Part shown: one piece after another, positions 7,460 to 15,494 of the stretch
Numbering within the stretch: the stretch's first letter is position 1
Layout: each line of letters opens with the position of its first letter
NCBI RefSeq assembly: GCF_000718775.1
Contig: NZ_JOCB01000042.1
Location: 1 to 62,821 of the forward strand
DNA length: 62,821 nucleotides
Direction: 5' to 3'
Source: Streptomyces sp. NRRL S-31
GTDB taxonomy: Bacteria > Actinomycetota > Actinomycetes > Streptomycetales > Streptomycetaceae
The notes under the pieces: generated by a model
What the model was told of the DNA's origin: nothing
Databases searched by the model: none
The model's input: the letters and a program-made list of their open reading frames with translations, nothing else
Translations under genes and position numbers: made by a program

Positions 7460-8662
7460 GTGTCCGCAACCTCCCCCGCCCACCTGCATCTCGCCGTCGC
7501 CCTGGAGGGCACCGGCTGGCACCCCGCGTCCTGGCGCGAGCCGGTCGCCCGCCCCCGGGACCTGCTCACCGCCGGCTACTGGGCCGACCTGATCACCGAG
7601 GCCGAACGCGGTCTGCTCGACTTCGTCACCATCGAGGACGGCCTCGGCCCGCAGTCCTCCCGGCTCCTCACCCCCGACGACCGCACCGACCAGGTCCGCG
7701 GCCGGCTCGACGCGGTCCTCATCGCCTCCCGCGTCGCCCCGCTCACCCGGCACATAGGACTGGTCCCGACCGTGGTGACCACGCACACCGAGCCGTTCCA
7801 CATCTCCAAGGCGATCGCCACCCTCGACTACGTCAGCGCCGGACGGGCCGGACTGCGCGTCCGGGTCAGCGCCCGCCCCGACGAGGCCGCGCACTTCGGC
7901 CGGCGCACCATCCGCCGGATCGACTCCTTCGACGCCCCCTCCGCGGGGGCGTTGCTCACCGAACTCTTCGACGAGGCCGCCGACTACGTCGAGGTCGTGC
8001 GCCGGCTCTGGGACAGCTGGGAGGACGACGCGGAGATACGGGACGCGGCGACCGGCCGCTTCATCGACCGGGACAAGCTGCACTACATCGACTTCGAGGG
8101 CCGTCACTTCAGCGTCAAGGGCCCCTCCATCACCCCGCGACCCCCGCAGGGCCAGCCCCTGGTCACCGCCCTCGCGCACCAGACCATCCCGTACCGGCTC
8201 GTGGCCCGCCAGGCCGACGTGGGCTACATCACCCCGCACGACGCGGCCGAGGCCCGCGCCACCGTCGCCGAGATCCGCGCCGAGCAGGAGGCGGCGGGCC
8301 GCGCCGGCGAGCCCCTGCACGTCTTCGGCGACCTCGTCGTCCTCCTCGACGACAGCCGGGCCGAGGCCGAGGCCCGCCGGGACCGCCTCGACACCCTCGC
8401 GGGCGAGCCGTACACCGGCGACGCCCGGATCTTCACCGGTACGGCGGCCGGACTGGCGGACCTGCTGGAGGAACTGGCCGAGGGCGGACTGACCGGCTTC
8501 CGGCTGCGCCCGGCGGTCGCCGGTCACGACCTGCCCCGGATCACCCGGGACCTGGTCCCCGAACTCCAGCGCCGCCGCCGCTTCCGGGACGCCTATGAAG
8601 CCGGCACCCTGCGCGGCCTCCTCGGCCTCACCCGCCCCGCCAACCGCTACGCAGCCGTCTGA
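7460..8662 (+). CDS. LLM-class FMN-dependent monooxygenase 1
   Basis: A 400-residue luciferase-like monooxygenase starting with GTG. Family signatures are the N-terminal HLHLAVALEGTGWHP, LLDFVTIEDGLGPQ, and VPTVVTTHTEPFHISKAIATLDYVSAGRAGLRV, the strand-helix that holds FMN in bacterial luciferase-fold enzymes. It falls in the broad NtaA/SnaA/DszA group of reduced-flavin monooxygenases, which need a separate flavin reductase; none is visible in the window. It is translated just after cysteine-type leader 3 and 25 bp before a second paralogue. The probable role is oxidative cleavage of a C-S bond or hydroxylation of a sulfur compound. Confidence 0.9.
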   Translation: MSATSPAHLHLAVALEGTGWHPASWREPVARPRDLLTAGYWADLITEAERGLLDFVTIEDGLGPQSSRLLTPDDRTDQVRGRLDAVLIASRVAPLTRHIGLVPTVVTTHTEPFHISKAIATLDYVSAGRAGLRVRVSARPDEAAHFGRRTIRRIDSFDAPSAGALLTELFDEAADYVEVVRRLWDSWEDDAEIRDAATGRFIDRDKLHYIDFEGRHFSVKGPSITPRPPQGQPLVTALAHQTIPYRLVARQADVGYITPHDAAEARATVAEIRAEQEAAGRAGEPLHVFGDLVVLLDDSRAEAEARRDRLDTLAGEPYTGDARIFTGTAAGLADLLEELAEGGLTGFRLRPAVAGHDLPRITRDLVPELQRRRRFRDAYEAGTLRGLLGLTRPANRYAAV

Positions 8663-8687
8663 ACGCCGGAGAGGACGACCCCACGCC

Positions 8688-10070
8688 ATGAGCAAGCCCC
8701 TGAAGCAGATCCACCTGGCCGCCCACTTCCCCGGCGTCAACAACACCACCGTGTGGAGCGACCCGGCCGCCGGCAGCCACATCGAGTTCGACTCCTTCGT
8801 CCGCTTCGCGCAGACCGCCGAACGCGCCAAGTTCGACTTCCTGTTCCTCGCCGAGGGACTGCGGCTGCGCGAACAGGGCGGCAAGATCTACGACCTGGAC
8901 GTGGTGGGCCGCCCCGACACCTTCACCGTGCTCGCCGCCCTGGCCGCCGTCACCGACCGGCTCGGCCTGACCGGCACCATCAACTCCACGTTCAACGAGC
9001 CGTACGAGGTGGCCCGCCAGTTCGCCAGCCTCGACCACCTCTCCGGCGGCCGGTCCGCGTGGAACGTCGTCACCTCCTGGGACGCCTTCACCGGTGAGAA
9101 CTTCCGGCGCGGCGGCTTCCTGCCGCAGGAGGAGCGCTACTCCCGCGCCAAGGAGTTCCTCGCCACCGCGCACGAGCTGTTCGACTCCTGGCGCGGCGAC
9201 GAGATCATCGCCGACCAGGCCACCGGCACCTTCCTGGGCGACGCCAAGGCCGGCGCCTTCGTGCACCAGGGACAGCACTTCGACATCCACGGCCGGTTCA
9301 ACGTCCCGCGCTCCCCGCAGGGCCGCCCCGTCATCTTCCAGGCCGGGGACTCCGACGAGGGCCGCGAGTTCGCCGCCTCCGAGGCGGACGCCATCTTCAG
9401 CAGGTACTCCACGCTGAAGGAGGGCCGGGCCTTCTACACGGACGTCAAGTCCCGCCTCGCCAAGTACGGCCGCCGCCCCGACCAGCTGCTCATCCTGCCC
9501 TCCGCGACCTTCGTGCTCGGCGACACCGACGAGGAGGCCGCCGAACTCGCCCACGAGATCCGCCGCCAGCAGGTCAGCGGCGCCACCGCCCTCAAGCACC
9601 TGGAGTTCGTCTGGAACCGGGACCTGTCCGGGTACGACCCGGAGGGCCCGTTGCCCGAGGCCGACCCGGTCGTCGCCGAGGAGCACATCTCCCGGGGCCG
9701 CGCCCAGGTGCGGATGTATCGCGACCCGGTCGCCATCGCCCGCGAGTGGCGGCAGCTCGCCGAGGCCAACAAGTGGTCCATCCGCGACCTCGTCATCAAC
9801 ACCGGCAACCGGCAGTCCTTCATCGGCACCCCGGCCACCGTCGCCCGGACCATCAACGACTTCGTGCAGGCCGACGCCTCCGACGGCTTCATCCTCGTCC
9901 CGCACATCACCCCCGGGGGACTGGACACGTTCGCCGACACGGTCGTCCCGCTCCTCCAGGAACAGGGCGTCTTCCGCACCGAGTACGAGGGCACGACCCT
10001 GCGCGACCACCTGGGCCTCGCCCACCCCGACGCCGGCACCGACGCCCCCGCCGAGCGGGCCGCGTCGTGA
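8688..10070 (+). CDS. LLM-class FMN-dependent monooxygenase 2 (NtaA/DmoA family)
   Basis: A 460-residue protein with the full set of NtaA/SnaA/DmoA family blocks: KQIHLAAHFPGVNNTTVW at the start, KFDFLFLAEGLRLREQ, SLDHLSGGRSAWNVVTSWDAF and GRPVIFQAGDSDEGREFAA. This family includes nitrilotriacetate and dimethyl sulfide monooxygenases, DszA, and Bacillus YxeK/YtnJ, which oxidise S-substituted N-acetylcysteines. GGAGAGG sits about 15 nt upstream of the ATG. It ends in a 4-bp overlap with monooxygenase 3. It is the best candidate in the island for the C-S bond-breaking step. Family membership is clear; the substrate is inferred. Confidence 0.93.
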   Translation: MSKPLKQIHLAAHFPGVNNTTVWSDPAAGSHIEFDSFVRFAQTAERAKFDFLFLAEGLRLREQGGKIYDLDVVGRPDTFTVLAALAAVTDRLGLTGTINSTFNEPYEVARQFASLDHLSGGRSAWNVVTSWDAFTGENFRRGGFLPQEERYSRAKEFLATAHELFDSWRGDEIIADQATGTFLGDAKAGAFVHQGQHFDIHGRFNVPRSPQGRPVIFQAGDSDEGREFAASEADAIFSRYSTLKEGRAFYTDVKSRLAKYGRRPDQLLILPSATFVLGDTDEEAAELAHEIRRQQVSGATALKHLEFVWNRDLSGYDPEGPLPEADPVVAEEHISRGRAQVRMYRDPVAIAREWRQLAEANKWSIRDLVINTGNRQSFIGTPATVARTINDFVQADASDGFILVPHITPGGLDTFADTVVPLLQEQGVFRTEYEGTTLRDHLGLAHPDAGTDAPAERAAS

Positions 10071-11158
10071 AGTTCCTCGCCATCACCCTGATCGTGCACC
10101 GGCCCGACCCCGCCACCGGCGTGCCGGGGCCGACGCACGACCGGTTCCGCGAGGTGCTGGACAACGCGGTGCTGGCCGAGGAACTGGGCTTCGACGGATT
10201 CGGCGTGGGGGAGCGGCACGAGCGGCCGTTCCTCTCCTCCGCGCCCACGGTCGTGCTCAGCCACATCGCCGCGCTCACCCGCCGCATCCGGCTCTTCACC
10301 GCCGTCACCACGCTGAGTCTGCTCGACCCGGTCCGCGCCTACGAGGACTACGCGACCCTCGACCACCTCTCCGAGGGCCGGCTCGACCTGATCATCGGCA
10401 AGGGCAACGGCACCGCGCAGCGCGAGCTGTTCGACGTCACCCCCGAGGACCAGTGGGACCGCAACGCCGAGAGCTACGAGGTGTTCCGGCGGATCTGGCG
10501 GCAGGACCGGGTCACCGCGGACACCCGCTTCCGGCCGCCGCTGACGGACGCCGAGGTCTGGCCGCGGCCCTACCAGCGGCCGGTGCGCGTCTGGCACGGC
10601 AGCGCCACCAGCAAGGAGTCCGTGGAACTCGCCGCGCGCTACGGCGACCCGCTGTTCTCGGCGAACGTCACCCATCCGATCGAGCCGTACGCCGAGCTGA
10701 TCCGCCACTACCGCGAACGCTGGGAGCACCACGGCCACGACCCGGCGGACATCGCGGTGGGCGCGGGCTCGGCCGGGCTGTACGTGGCCCGCACCTCCCA
10801 GGAGGCGCTGGCCGCGTACCGCCCGGTGTTCGAGAGCAACCTCGCCTTCCAGCGCACGGCCGGGCTGCCCGTGGTCTTCGAGACCCTGGAGGACTTCGTG
10901 GCGCGCAGCTCGGCGCTGATCGGCAGCCCCGAGCAGGTCCTCGACAAGGTGCACCGCTACCACGAGCGGTTCGGCCACACCGTGCTGCACGTGAGCGCGG
11001 ACGCGGGCGGGCTGCCCGCCGCCCGGCACCGCGACTCGCTGGAGCTGTTCCAGTCCGAGGTCGCCCCGGTACTGCGCCGGGACATCCCGGATCCGCCGTT
11101 CCCCTGGGCACCCGTCCGGCCCCGGACGGCACCCGAGGCCGTGCCCGCCGATCGCTGA
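10067..11158 (+). CDS. LLM-class flavin-dependent oxidoreductase 3
   Basis: A 363-residue luciferase-fold protein, GTG start overlapping the previous stop (GTGA). Motifs: FDGFGVGERHERPFLSSAPTVVLSHIAALT near the N-terminus, TLDHLSEGRLDLIIGKGNG and FGHTVLHVSADAGGLP near the C-terminus. It belongs to a different LLM subgroup from the two genes before it (closer to the alkanal/F420-type subgroup), so the three are not simple tandem duplicates. It is followed within 10 bp by the stump of a fourth LLM gene. Role in sulfur-compound oxidation is inferred from position. Confidence 0.9.
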   Translation: MKFLAITLIVHRPDPATGVPGPTHDRFREVLDNAVLAEELGFDGFGVGERHERPFLSSAPTVVLSHIAALTRRIRLFTAVTTLSLLDPVRAYEDYATLDHLSEGRLDLIIGKGNGTAQRELFDVTPEDQWDRNAESYEVFRRIWRQDRVTADTRFRPPLTDAEVWPRPYQRPVRVWHGSATSKESVELAARYGDPLFSANVTHPIEPYAELIRHYRERWEHHGHDPADIAVGAGSAGLYVARTSQEALAAYRPVFESNLAFQRTAGLPVVFETLEDFVARSSALIGSPEQVLDKVHRYHERFGHTVLHVSADAGGLPAARHRDSLELFQSEVAPVLRRDIPDPPFPWAPVRPRTAPEAVPADR

Positions 11159-11167
11159 GGAGCCCCC

Positions 11168-11272
11168 GTGTCCTCCGGCACACCGCTCGGCGTCCTCGAC
11201 CTCGTGCCCATCGCCCCCGGTTCCGGCGCGTCCGAGGCGCCGCCCGACCCGGGAGACCCCCGAGGGCGATGA
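11168..11272 (+). pseudogene. N-terminal remnant of a fourth LLM flavin oxidoreductase
   Basis: A 34-codon ORF (GTG start, GAGGAG 5-10 nt upstream) begins MSSGTPLGVLDLVPIAPGSG and continues ASEA. This is the characteristic first strand and loop of MsnO8-type LLM oxidoreductases (LSVLDLVPIxxGxxASEAL). After SEA the homology stops and the frame ends in a TGA; the full-length gene would be about 330 codons. I see no continuation of the family in the next 300 bp. It is most simply a deletion remnant, and it keeps operon-like spacing to the gene before it. Confidence 0.7.
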
Positions 11273-11387
11273 GCATGCCGTCGGCGTGCCCGCGTCCGGC
11301 CCGGGCGCCGGGCACGCCGTGGAATGTTCACGCGAGTGCAATGGTGGGGCCTGGCCCGCGGCGGTGCCCGCTGCCTACCGTGGTGGC

Positions 11388-11465
11388 GTGACCATCCCGG
11401 CGTTGTCCCGCAGACCGCACCCGGACCCGGCGCGCACCGGCGCGCCGTCCTGTCGACACGCCTGA
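11388..11465 (+). CDS. possible divergent leader peptide 4 (25 aa)
   Basis: A GTG-initiated ORF of 25 residues whose tail RRPHPDPARTGAPSCRHA lines up position by position with leader 3 (SRPHIDLQRVSAALCRH): the PH, D, R, A and final CRH are shared while the hydrophobic IDLQRV core is lost. It lies about 100 nt before the TauD-like gene, with a weak GGTGG upstream. It may be a decayed or highly diverged cysteine leader. Chance similarity in Arg/Pro-rich sequence cannot be excluded. Confidence 0.4.
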   Translation: MTIPALSRRPHPDPARTGAPSCRHA

Positions 11466-11567
11466 CTTCTCCCCACTGTCCCGGGCCCGCGCGGAGTTCC
11501 GAGCAGCCGCTCCTTCGCGCGTGCCCCGGCACGTCCCGTCCGTACGGCGTCTTCCAAGGAGAACGGC

Positions 11568-12392
11568 ATGACCACCGTCACCCACCCCGACACACACCTC
11601 GTCATCCACCGGGCCGGCCCGCGCATCGGCGCGGAGGTGAGCGGCGTCGACCTGACCCGCCCCGTCGACGAGGCCACCGCCGACGCGCTCCGCCGGGCCT
11701 TCCGCGACCACAAGGTCCTGGTCTTCCGGGACCAGCACCTCGATCCCGGACAACACGTCGAGGCGGTACGCCTGTTCGCCGAACCCTTCGACCACCCCAC
11801 CGCCCGCCGCCACCCGGACCACGAGCTGGTCTACCCCTACAACGTGCGGCACACCGGCAAGGCCAGCACCTGGCACATCGGCGGCCTGTGGCGCTCCCCG
11901 GTCTTCGCCATCGAGTCGCTGACCTACGACGAGGTGCCCGAACTCGGCGGGCACACCCTGTGGGCCGATCTCCAGGCCGCCTACGACGACCTGTCCGAAC
12001 CCTTCAAGAGGCTGCTGGCCGACGTCCGCGCCGTCTACGACGGCAACCCCGAGAACTACGCGCAGGGCAGCAGGAAGACCGCGCTCGGCGAGACGACGGT
12101 CGAGCACCCCGTCGTCCGCGAGCACCCCCTCACCGGGCGCAAGGGCCTCTTCCTCAGCTCCTCGGCCCTCGGGCTCACCGGGGTCACCCCGCAGGAGGGC
12201 CGGATACTGCTGGAGCACCTCCTGCGGCACGCCTCCTCGCCCGACTACACCATCCGCTTCGGCTGGCGGCCCGGTGACTTCGTCCTCTGGGACAACGAGG
12301 CGACCTGGCACTACGCCGTCGACGACTACGGCGACGGCGCCCGCGTCTACCGCAAGGTCATCGGTGTGGAGCCGCTGCGCACCACTGCCTGA
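11568..12392 (+). CDS. TauD/TfdA-family Fe(II)/2-oxoglutarate enzyme with HxG in place of HxD
   Basis: A 274-residue protein spanning the whole TauD fold. GAEVSGVDLTRPVD at the N-terminus, ELGGHTLWADLQAAYDDLSEPFK, and WDNEATWHYAVDDYGDGARVYR at the C-terminus are standard TauD blocks. The distal iron ligand His248 and the 2-oxoglutarate-binding Arg259 (11 residues later, as in TauD) are present. The first ligand pair, normally WHxD, reads TWHIGG: His103 is kept but the carboxylate ligand is Gly105. In known 2-oxoglutarate halogenases this same position is Ala or Gly, leaving room for chloride. Ordinary taurine-type oxygenase chemistry is therefore doubtful; a halogenase-like or inactive enzyme are the alternatives. 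AAGGAGAA precedes the ATG. Confidence 0.88.
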   Translation: MTTVTHPDTHLVIHRAGPRIGAEVSGVDLTRPVDEATADALRRAFRDHKVLVFRDQHLDPGQHVEAVRLFAEPFDHPTARRHPDHELVYPYNVRHTGKASTWHIGGLWRSPVFAIESLTYDEVPELGGHTLWADLQAAYDDLSEPFKRLLADVRAVYDGNPENYAQGSRKTALGETTVEHPVVREHPLTGRKGLFLSSSALGLTGVTPQEGRILLEHLLRHASSPDYTIRFGWRPGDFVLWDNEATWHYAVDDYGDGARVYRKVIGVEPLRTTA

Positions 12393-12486
12393 GCCCGGCC
12401 CGCCGGCCCGGCCGCCGTGCGCTGCCGGACCGGGCGGCCGACGGCGCCGCACCCGGGCACCGTTCGCGCACCCGAACACCGGCGTG

Positions 12487-12525
12487 GGCGCGGGCGTCAC
12501 CTCCCCCGTTGGTGACGCCCGCGCC
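12487..12525. terminator. bidirectional terminator
   Basis: A perfect 15-bp inverted repeat (GGCGCGGGCGTCACC, 9-nt loop, GGTGACGCCCGCGCC) lies between two convergent genes. A second, weaker CGGCCGCC/GGCGGCCG hairpin sits at 12409-12440. No U-tract, as usual in Streptomyces. Confidence 0.75.
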
Positions 12526-12570
12526 GCTTCCCCCGGTGCCGGACTGTGGCTCGGCGCCGTCCGTGTGCCG

Positions 12571-13656
12571 TCACCAGCACATGACGGCCGTCTCCCCCGC
12601 ACCCCACGTGGAGTACAGACGGACCCGGACGGCGTAGCGGCGGCCCTTGACGAGCCGCACGCGGACGACGGCGTTGTCCGGCGTGCCGCCGTCGTCCCGC
12701 CCCGCGAGGAAACGCGCCTCCCCGTCGCGCTCCTCGAAGACCACCAGCACCGTGTCCGCCTCACCGAAGGTGCCCACGGCGTACTCGCGGGTCTGGGGCG
12801 GCTCCACCGTGAAGTCGGCCTGCTCGCCCGCCCCGAGACCGAGCGGCGCCGACCGGAACGGCACCAGCGCGGCCGGCCCCGAGGGATCGGCGGGCGGGTA
12901 CCAGCGGAGCACGAACTCCTTGTCGGCCGGGGACGGGGCGCCGGGCGGACGCAGCCCCCCGCGGTACTGCTCCGGCTCCAGCACCAGACCCGGCCCGAAC
13001 GGCAGCGTCATGACCGACTGCGGATCCCACACCGAGGCCCCCGCCTCGCAGGCGTCCAGCCGGTCCAGCACGTTCGTGTACGTCGTCTCCCGGCTCCAGA
13101 AGTTCGGCGGCCCGGCCAGTTCGGCGTAGACCGCCTCGTCGTCCCAGTGCAGCCCGGCGAACGGGCTCTGGTGCTCGTGCACCATGCCGAGCGCGTGCCC
13201 GATCTGGTGCAGGACGGTCCCGCGCTCCCCCGGCGCGGTCACGTCCCAGCCGAGGTTCATGGTGCGCTCGCCCCGGCCGGCCGACAGCGCGTCCCGGCCC
13301 ACCGCCGACCAGGACCCGGCGCCGGGCTGGAACCCGATCCGCAGCTCCGCCTCGTGCCGGTCGCCGACCTCGGCGAAGGTGACGCCGATGCCGAGGTCCT
13401 GCCACTCGCGGAAGCAGTCGCGGACCACGTCCCGCTGCTCCTCGCCGCCCGCCCACGGCGCCCGGCGCAGCTCCCCGGTCCCGGGGACCGGGATGACGGA
13501 GGCGTCGGTGCGGGCGTCCAGGAAGCAGTAGTGCAGCACGGTGCCGTTGAGCCACATCCGCCGCCCGGCGAGCAGCGCGCCCAGCCGCCCGGCGGTCAGC
13601 CCCGCCGCGAACGGCGGGGCCGGCTGCCGTGGAAGCGAGCAGAGGCGTCGGGTCAT
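12571..13656 (-). CDS. astacin/matrixin-like protein with HQxxH zinc site (predicted inactive peptidase)
   Basis: A 361-residue protein resembling M12/M10 metzincin peptidases. The zinc-binding helix reads VLHQIGHALGMVHEHQSP: the three His ligands (about 150, 154, 160) and following Glu-His of the metzincin consensus are intact, but the general-base Glu of HExxH is Gln151. The Met-turn is SVMTLPF, lacking the usual His-Tyr. The C-terminal 90 residues look like a beta-sandwich binding module. No clear secretion signal is visible from this start; an in-frame ATG at 13725 adds 23 residues without improving that. Zinc binding without peptide hydrolysis is likely, perhaps recognition of a wall or matrix component. 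Confidence 0.75.
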   Translation of the reverse strand: MTRRLCSLPRQPAPPFAAGLTAGRLGALLAGRRMWLNGTVLHYCFLDARTDASVIPVPGTGELRRAPWAGGEEQRDVVRDCFREWQDLGIGVTFAEVGDRHEAELRIGFQPGAGSWSAVGRDALSAGRGERTMNLGWDVTAPGERGTVLHQIGHALGMVHEHQSPFAGLHWDDEAVYAELAGPPNFWSRETTYTNVLDRLDACEAGASVWDPQSVMTLPFGPGLVLEPEQYRGGLRPPGAPSPADKEFVLRWYPPADPSGPAALVPFRSAPLGLGAGEQADFTVEPPQTREYAVGTFGEADTVLVVFEERDGEARFLAGRDDGGTPDNAVVRVRLVKGRRYAVRVRLYSTWGAGETAVMCW

Positions 13657-13751
13657 GTCGCAAGAGTGCCGCCCCGCACCGGCCGGACGCCTGAGTCGGG
13701 GGCTACTCAAGTCACCCTGTATCAAACCCGGGTACCCGCGCTCAGGATGAG

Positions 13752-15494
13752 GTGAGGACTTACGAGCAGGACGCGGGCAGCGGGACGTACGGCGGCGCCG
13801 GGACCCTGGAGCTGCCCTGGCCGTTCACCGGCCGGACGGACGAACTGGAGCTGGTGCGCGGGGCGTCGGCGGCGGGCCGGCCCGGCATCGTGGTGACCGG
13901 TCCGGCGGGCCAGGGCAAGACCCGGCTGATCACGGAGGCGGTCCGGGGCACCGACCACCAGCGGGTCACCGGCACGCCCGAGGCCCGCGACCTGCCCCTC
14001 GCGGCGTTCGCGCACCTGCTCCCCGACACCGTCTCGCTGCACCGCGCGCTCCGGGCGCTGTCCGGGGTGCGGGTCCTGGTCGTGGACGACGCCCAGTTGC
14101 TGGACGAGACCTCCGCGGCCCTGGTCCACCAGCTGGCCGTGCAGGGCCGTACCCGCCTGGTGGTGGCCGCGGCGGACGGGGTGCCCGCACCCGGCGCGGT
14201 GTCCCGGCTGTGGACCGGGGAGCTGCTGCCCCGGCTCGCCCTCGGCCCGCTGCCCCGCGAGGACACCGCCCGGCTGCTCGCCGGCGCCGCCCTGGAACCG
14301 CTCACCGTACGCCGGCTGCACCAGGCGTGCCGGGGCGATCTGCGGCTGCTGCGCGACCTGGTCACCGCGCTCGCCGGGTCCGGCCGGCTGACCCCGGTGC
14401 CCGGCACCCGGGAGCGGGCCTGGCGCGGCGCCCTGCCGGTCACCCCGGCCGTCCGGGACCGGCTCGCCCCCGCCCTGGAGCGGTCCGGCCCCGCCGAACG
14501 CGAGATCCTGGACCGCCTCGCCTTCGCCGAGCCGCTGCCGCTGGACCCGGACGGGCTGGAGCCGGAGGCCCTCGAACGCCTGGAGTCGGACGGCCTGGTG
14601 CACGTCGACGACCAGGGCGCGGTCAGCCTCGCCCACCCCCTGCACGGCACCGCGCTGCGCGCCACCGCCGGCCGGCTCAGGGCCCGCCGGCTGGCCCCCG
14701 CCGCGGACGCGCACGCCCCCGCGCTCGCCGCCGAACAGCGCACCCTGGCGGAGCGCGTCGAGCGGCTCGACGTGACGCCGGTGCCGACGCCGGTGGGGGA
14801 GTGGCTGGTCGCGGAGGGCGCCCCGCTGCCGCCCGGGTACGCCGGGCTCCGCGCCCGGTTCGCGCGCCTGCGCGGCGAGCTGCGGGAGGCCGCGGCCTGG
14901 GCCCGGGAGGGGCTGCGGGCGGCCCCGTCCGACGCCGGGTGCCGGAGGGAACTCGCGCTGGCCGACGGCGAGCCGGGCACCGGCGCCGAGCCCGACGGCG
15001 TCCACGCCGCCTACGACGCCGTACGCCGGGGCGACCCCGGGCGGGCGGCCGGCCGGCTGCCCGCCGGGAGCGTGTTCGCCCGGCACGCGGAGGCGCTGGC
15101 CCGCGGCGACGGGGCCGCGCTGGACCGGGCCGCTCAGGCCCTGGCGGAGCGGGGGTTCCTGCTGTACGCGGCGGAGGCGCACGCACAGGCCGTACGGGCG
15201 CACCGTGATCCGCGGGCCGCGCGCCGCTCCCGTACCCGCGCCCTGGCGCTCGCCCGCCGCTGCGAGGGAGCGCGCACCCCGGCCCTGACCGGACTCGTCC
15301 TCGGTGAACTCACCGCCCGCCAGCGGCAGATCGTCTCGCTCGCGGCGGCCGGGCTGAGCAACCGCGAGATCGCCGACCGGCTGACGCTGTCCGTGCGGAC
15401 GGTGGGCAATCACCTGTACGGCGCCTACACCCGGCTCGGTACCGGCGACCGGGGGGCGCTGCCCTGGCTGGTGGAGGTGCCCGAGACGGCGTAG
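13752..15494 (+). CDS. LuxR-family regulator with N-terminal AAA/NTPase domain
   Basis: A 580-residue protein. Walker A GPAGQGKT is at residues 50-57 and a Walker-B-like VRVLVVDDAQLL follows, giving an AAA_16/LAL-type NTPase. The last 65 residues are a LuxR helix-turn-helix (LTARQRQIVSLAAAGLSNRE, then IADRLTLSVRTVGNHLYGAY). At 580 residues it is much shorter than classical 900-residue LAL regulators, with a reduced helical middle. It starts with GTG, divergent from the pseudo-peptidase gene, and its stop overlaps a palindromic repeat. No target gene is evident; it may act on the neighbouring CHAT/subtilisin cassette. Confidence 0.88.
   Translation: MRTYEQDAGSGTYGGAGTLELPWPFTGRTDELELVRGASAAGRPGIVVTGPAGQGKTRLITEAVRGTDHQRVTGTPEARDLPLAAFAHLLPDTVSLHRALRALSGVRVLVVDDAQLLDETSAALVHQLAVQGRTRLVVAAADGVPAPGAVSRLWTGELLPRLALGPLPREDTARLLAGAALEPLTVRRLHQACRGDLRLLRDLVTALAGSGRLTPVPGTRERAWRGALPVTPAVRDRLAPALERSGPAEREILDRLAFAEPLPLDPDGLEPEALERLESDGLVHVDDQGAVSLAHPLHGTALRATAGRLRARRLAPAADAHAPALAAEQRTLAERVERLDVTPVPTPVGEWLVAEGAPLPPGYAGLRARFARLRGELREAAAWAREGLRAAPSDAGCRRELALADGEPGTGAEPDGVHAAYDAVRRGDPGRAAGRLPAGSVFARHAEALARGDGAALDRAAQALAERGFLLYAAEAHAQAVRAHRDPRAARRSRTRALALARRCEGARTPALTGLVLGELTARQRQIVSLAAAGLSNREIADRLTLSVRTVGNHLYGAYTRLGTGDRGALPWLVEVPETA

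Noticed and set aside
7460..11158. Tandem duplication of one monooxygenase gene
   Set aside because: The three proteins differ in length (400, 460, 363) and in signature motifs, so they belong to different LLM subgroups and are not recent duplicates.
13657..13725. Longer start of the HQxxH protein at 13725
   Set aside because: The extra 23 residues have no domain similarity or signal-peptide character, and they would extend through the divergent promoter region of the LuxR gene; kept only as an alternative.
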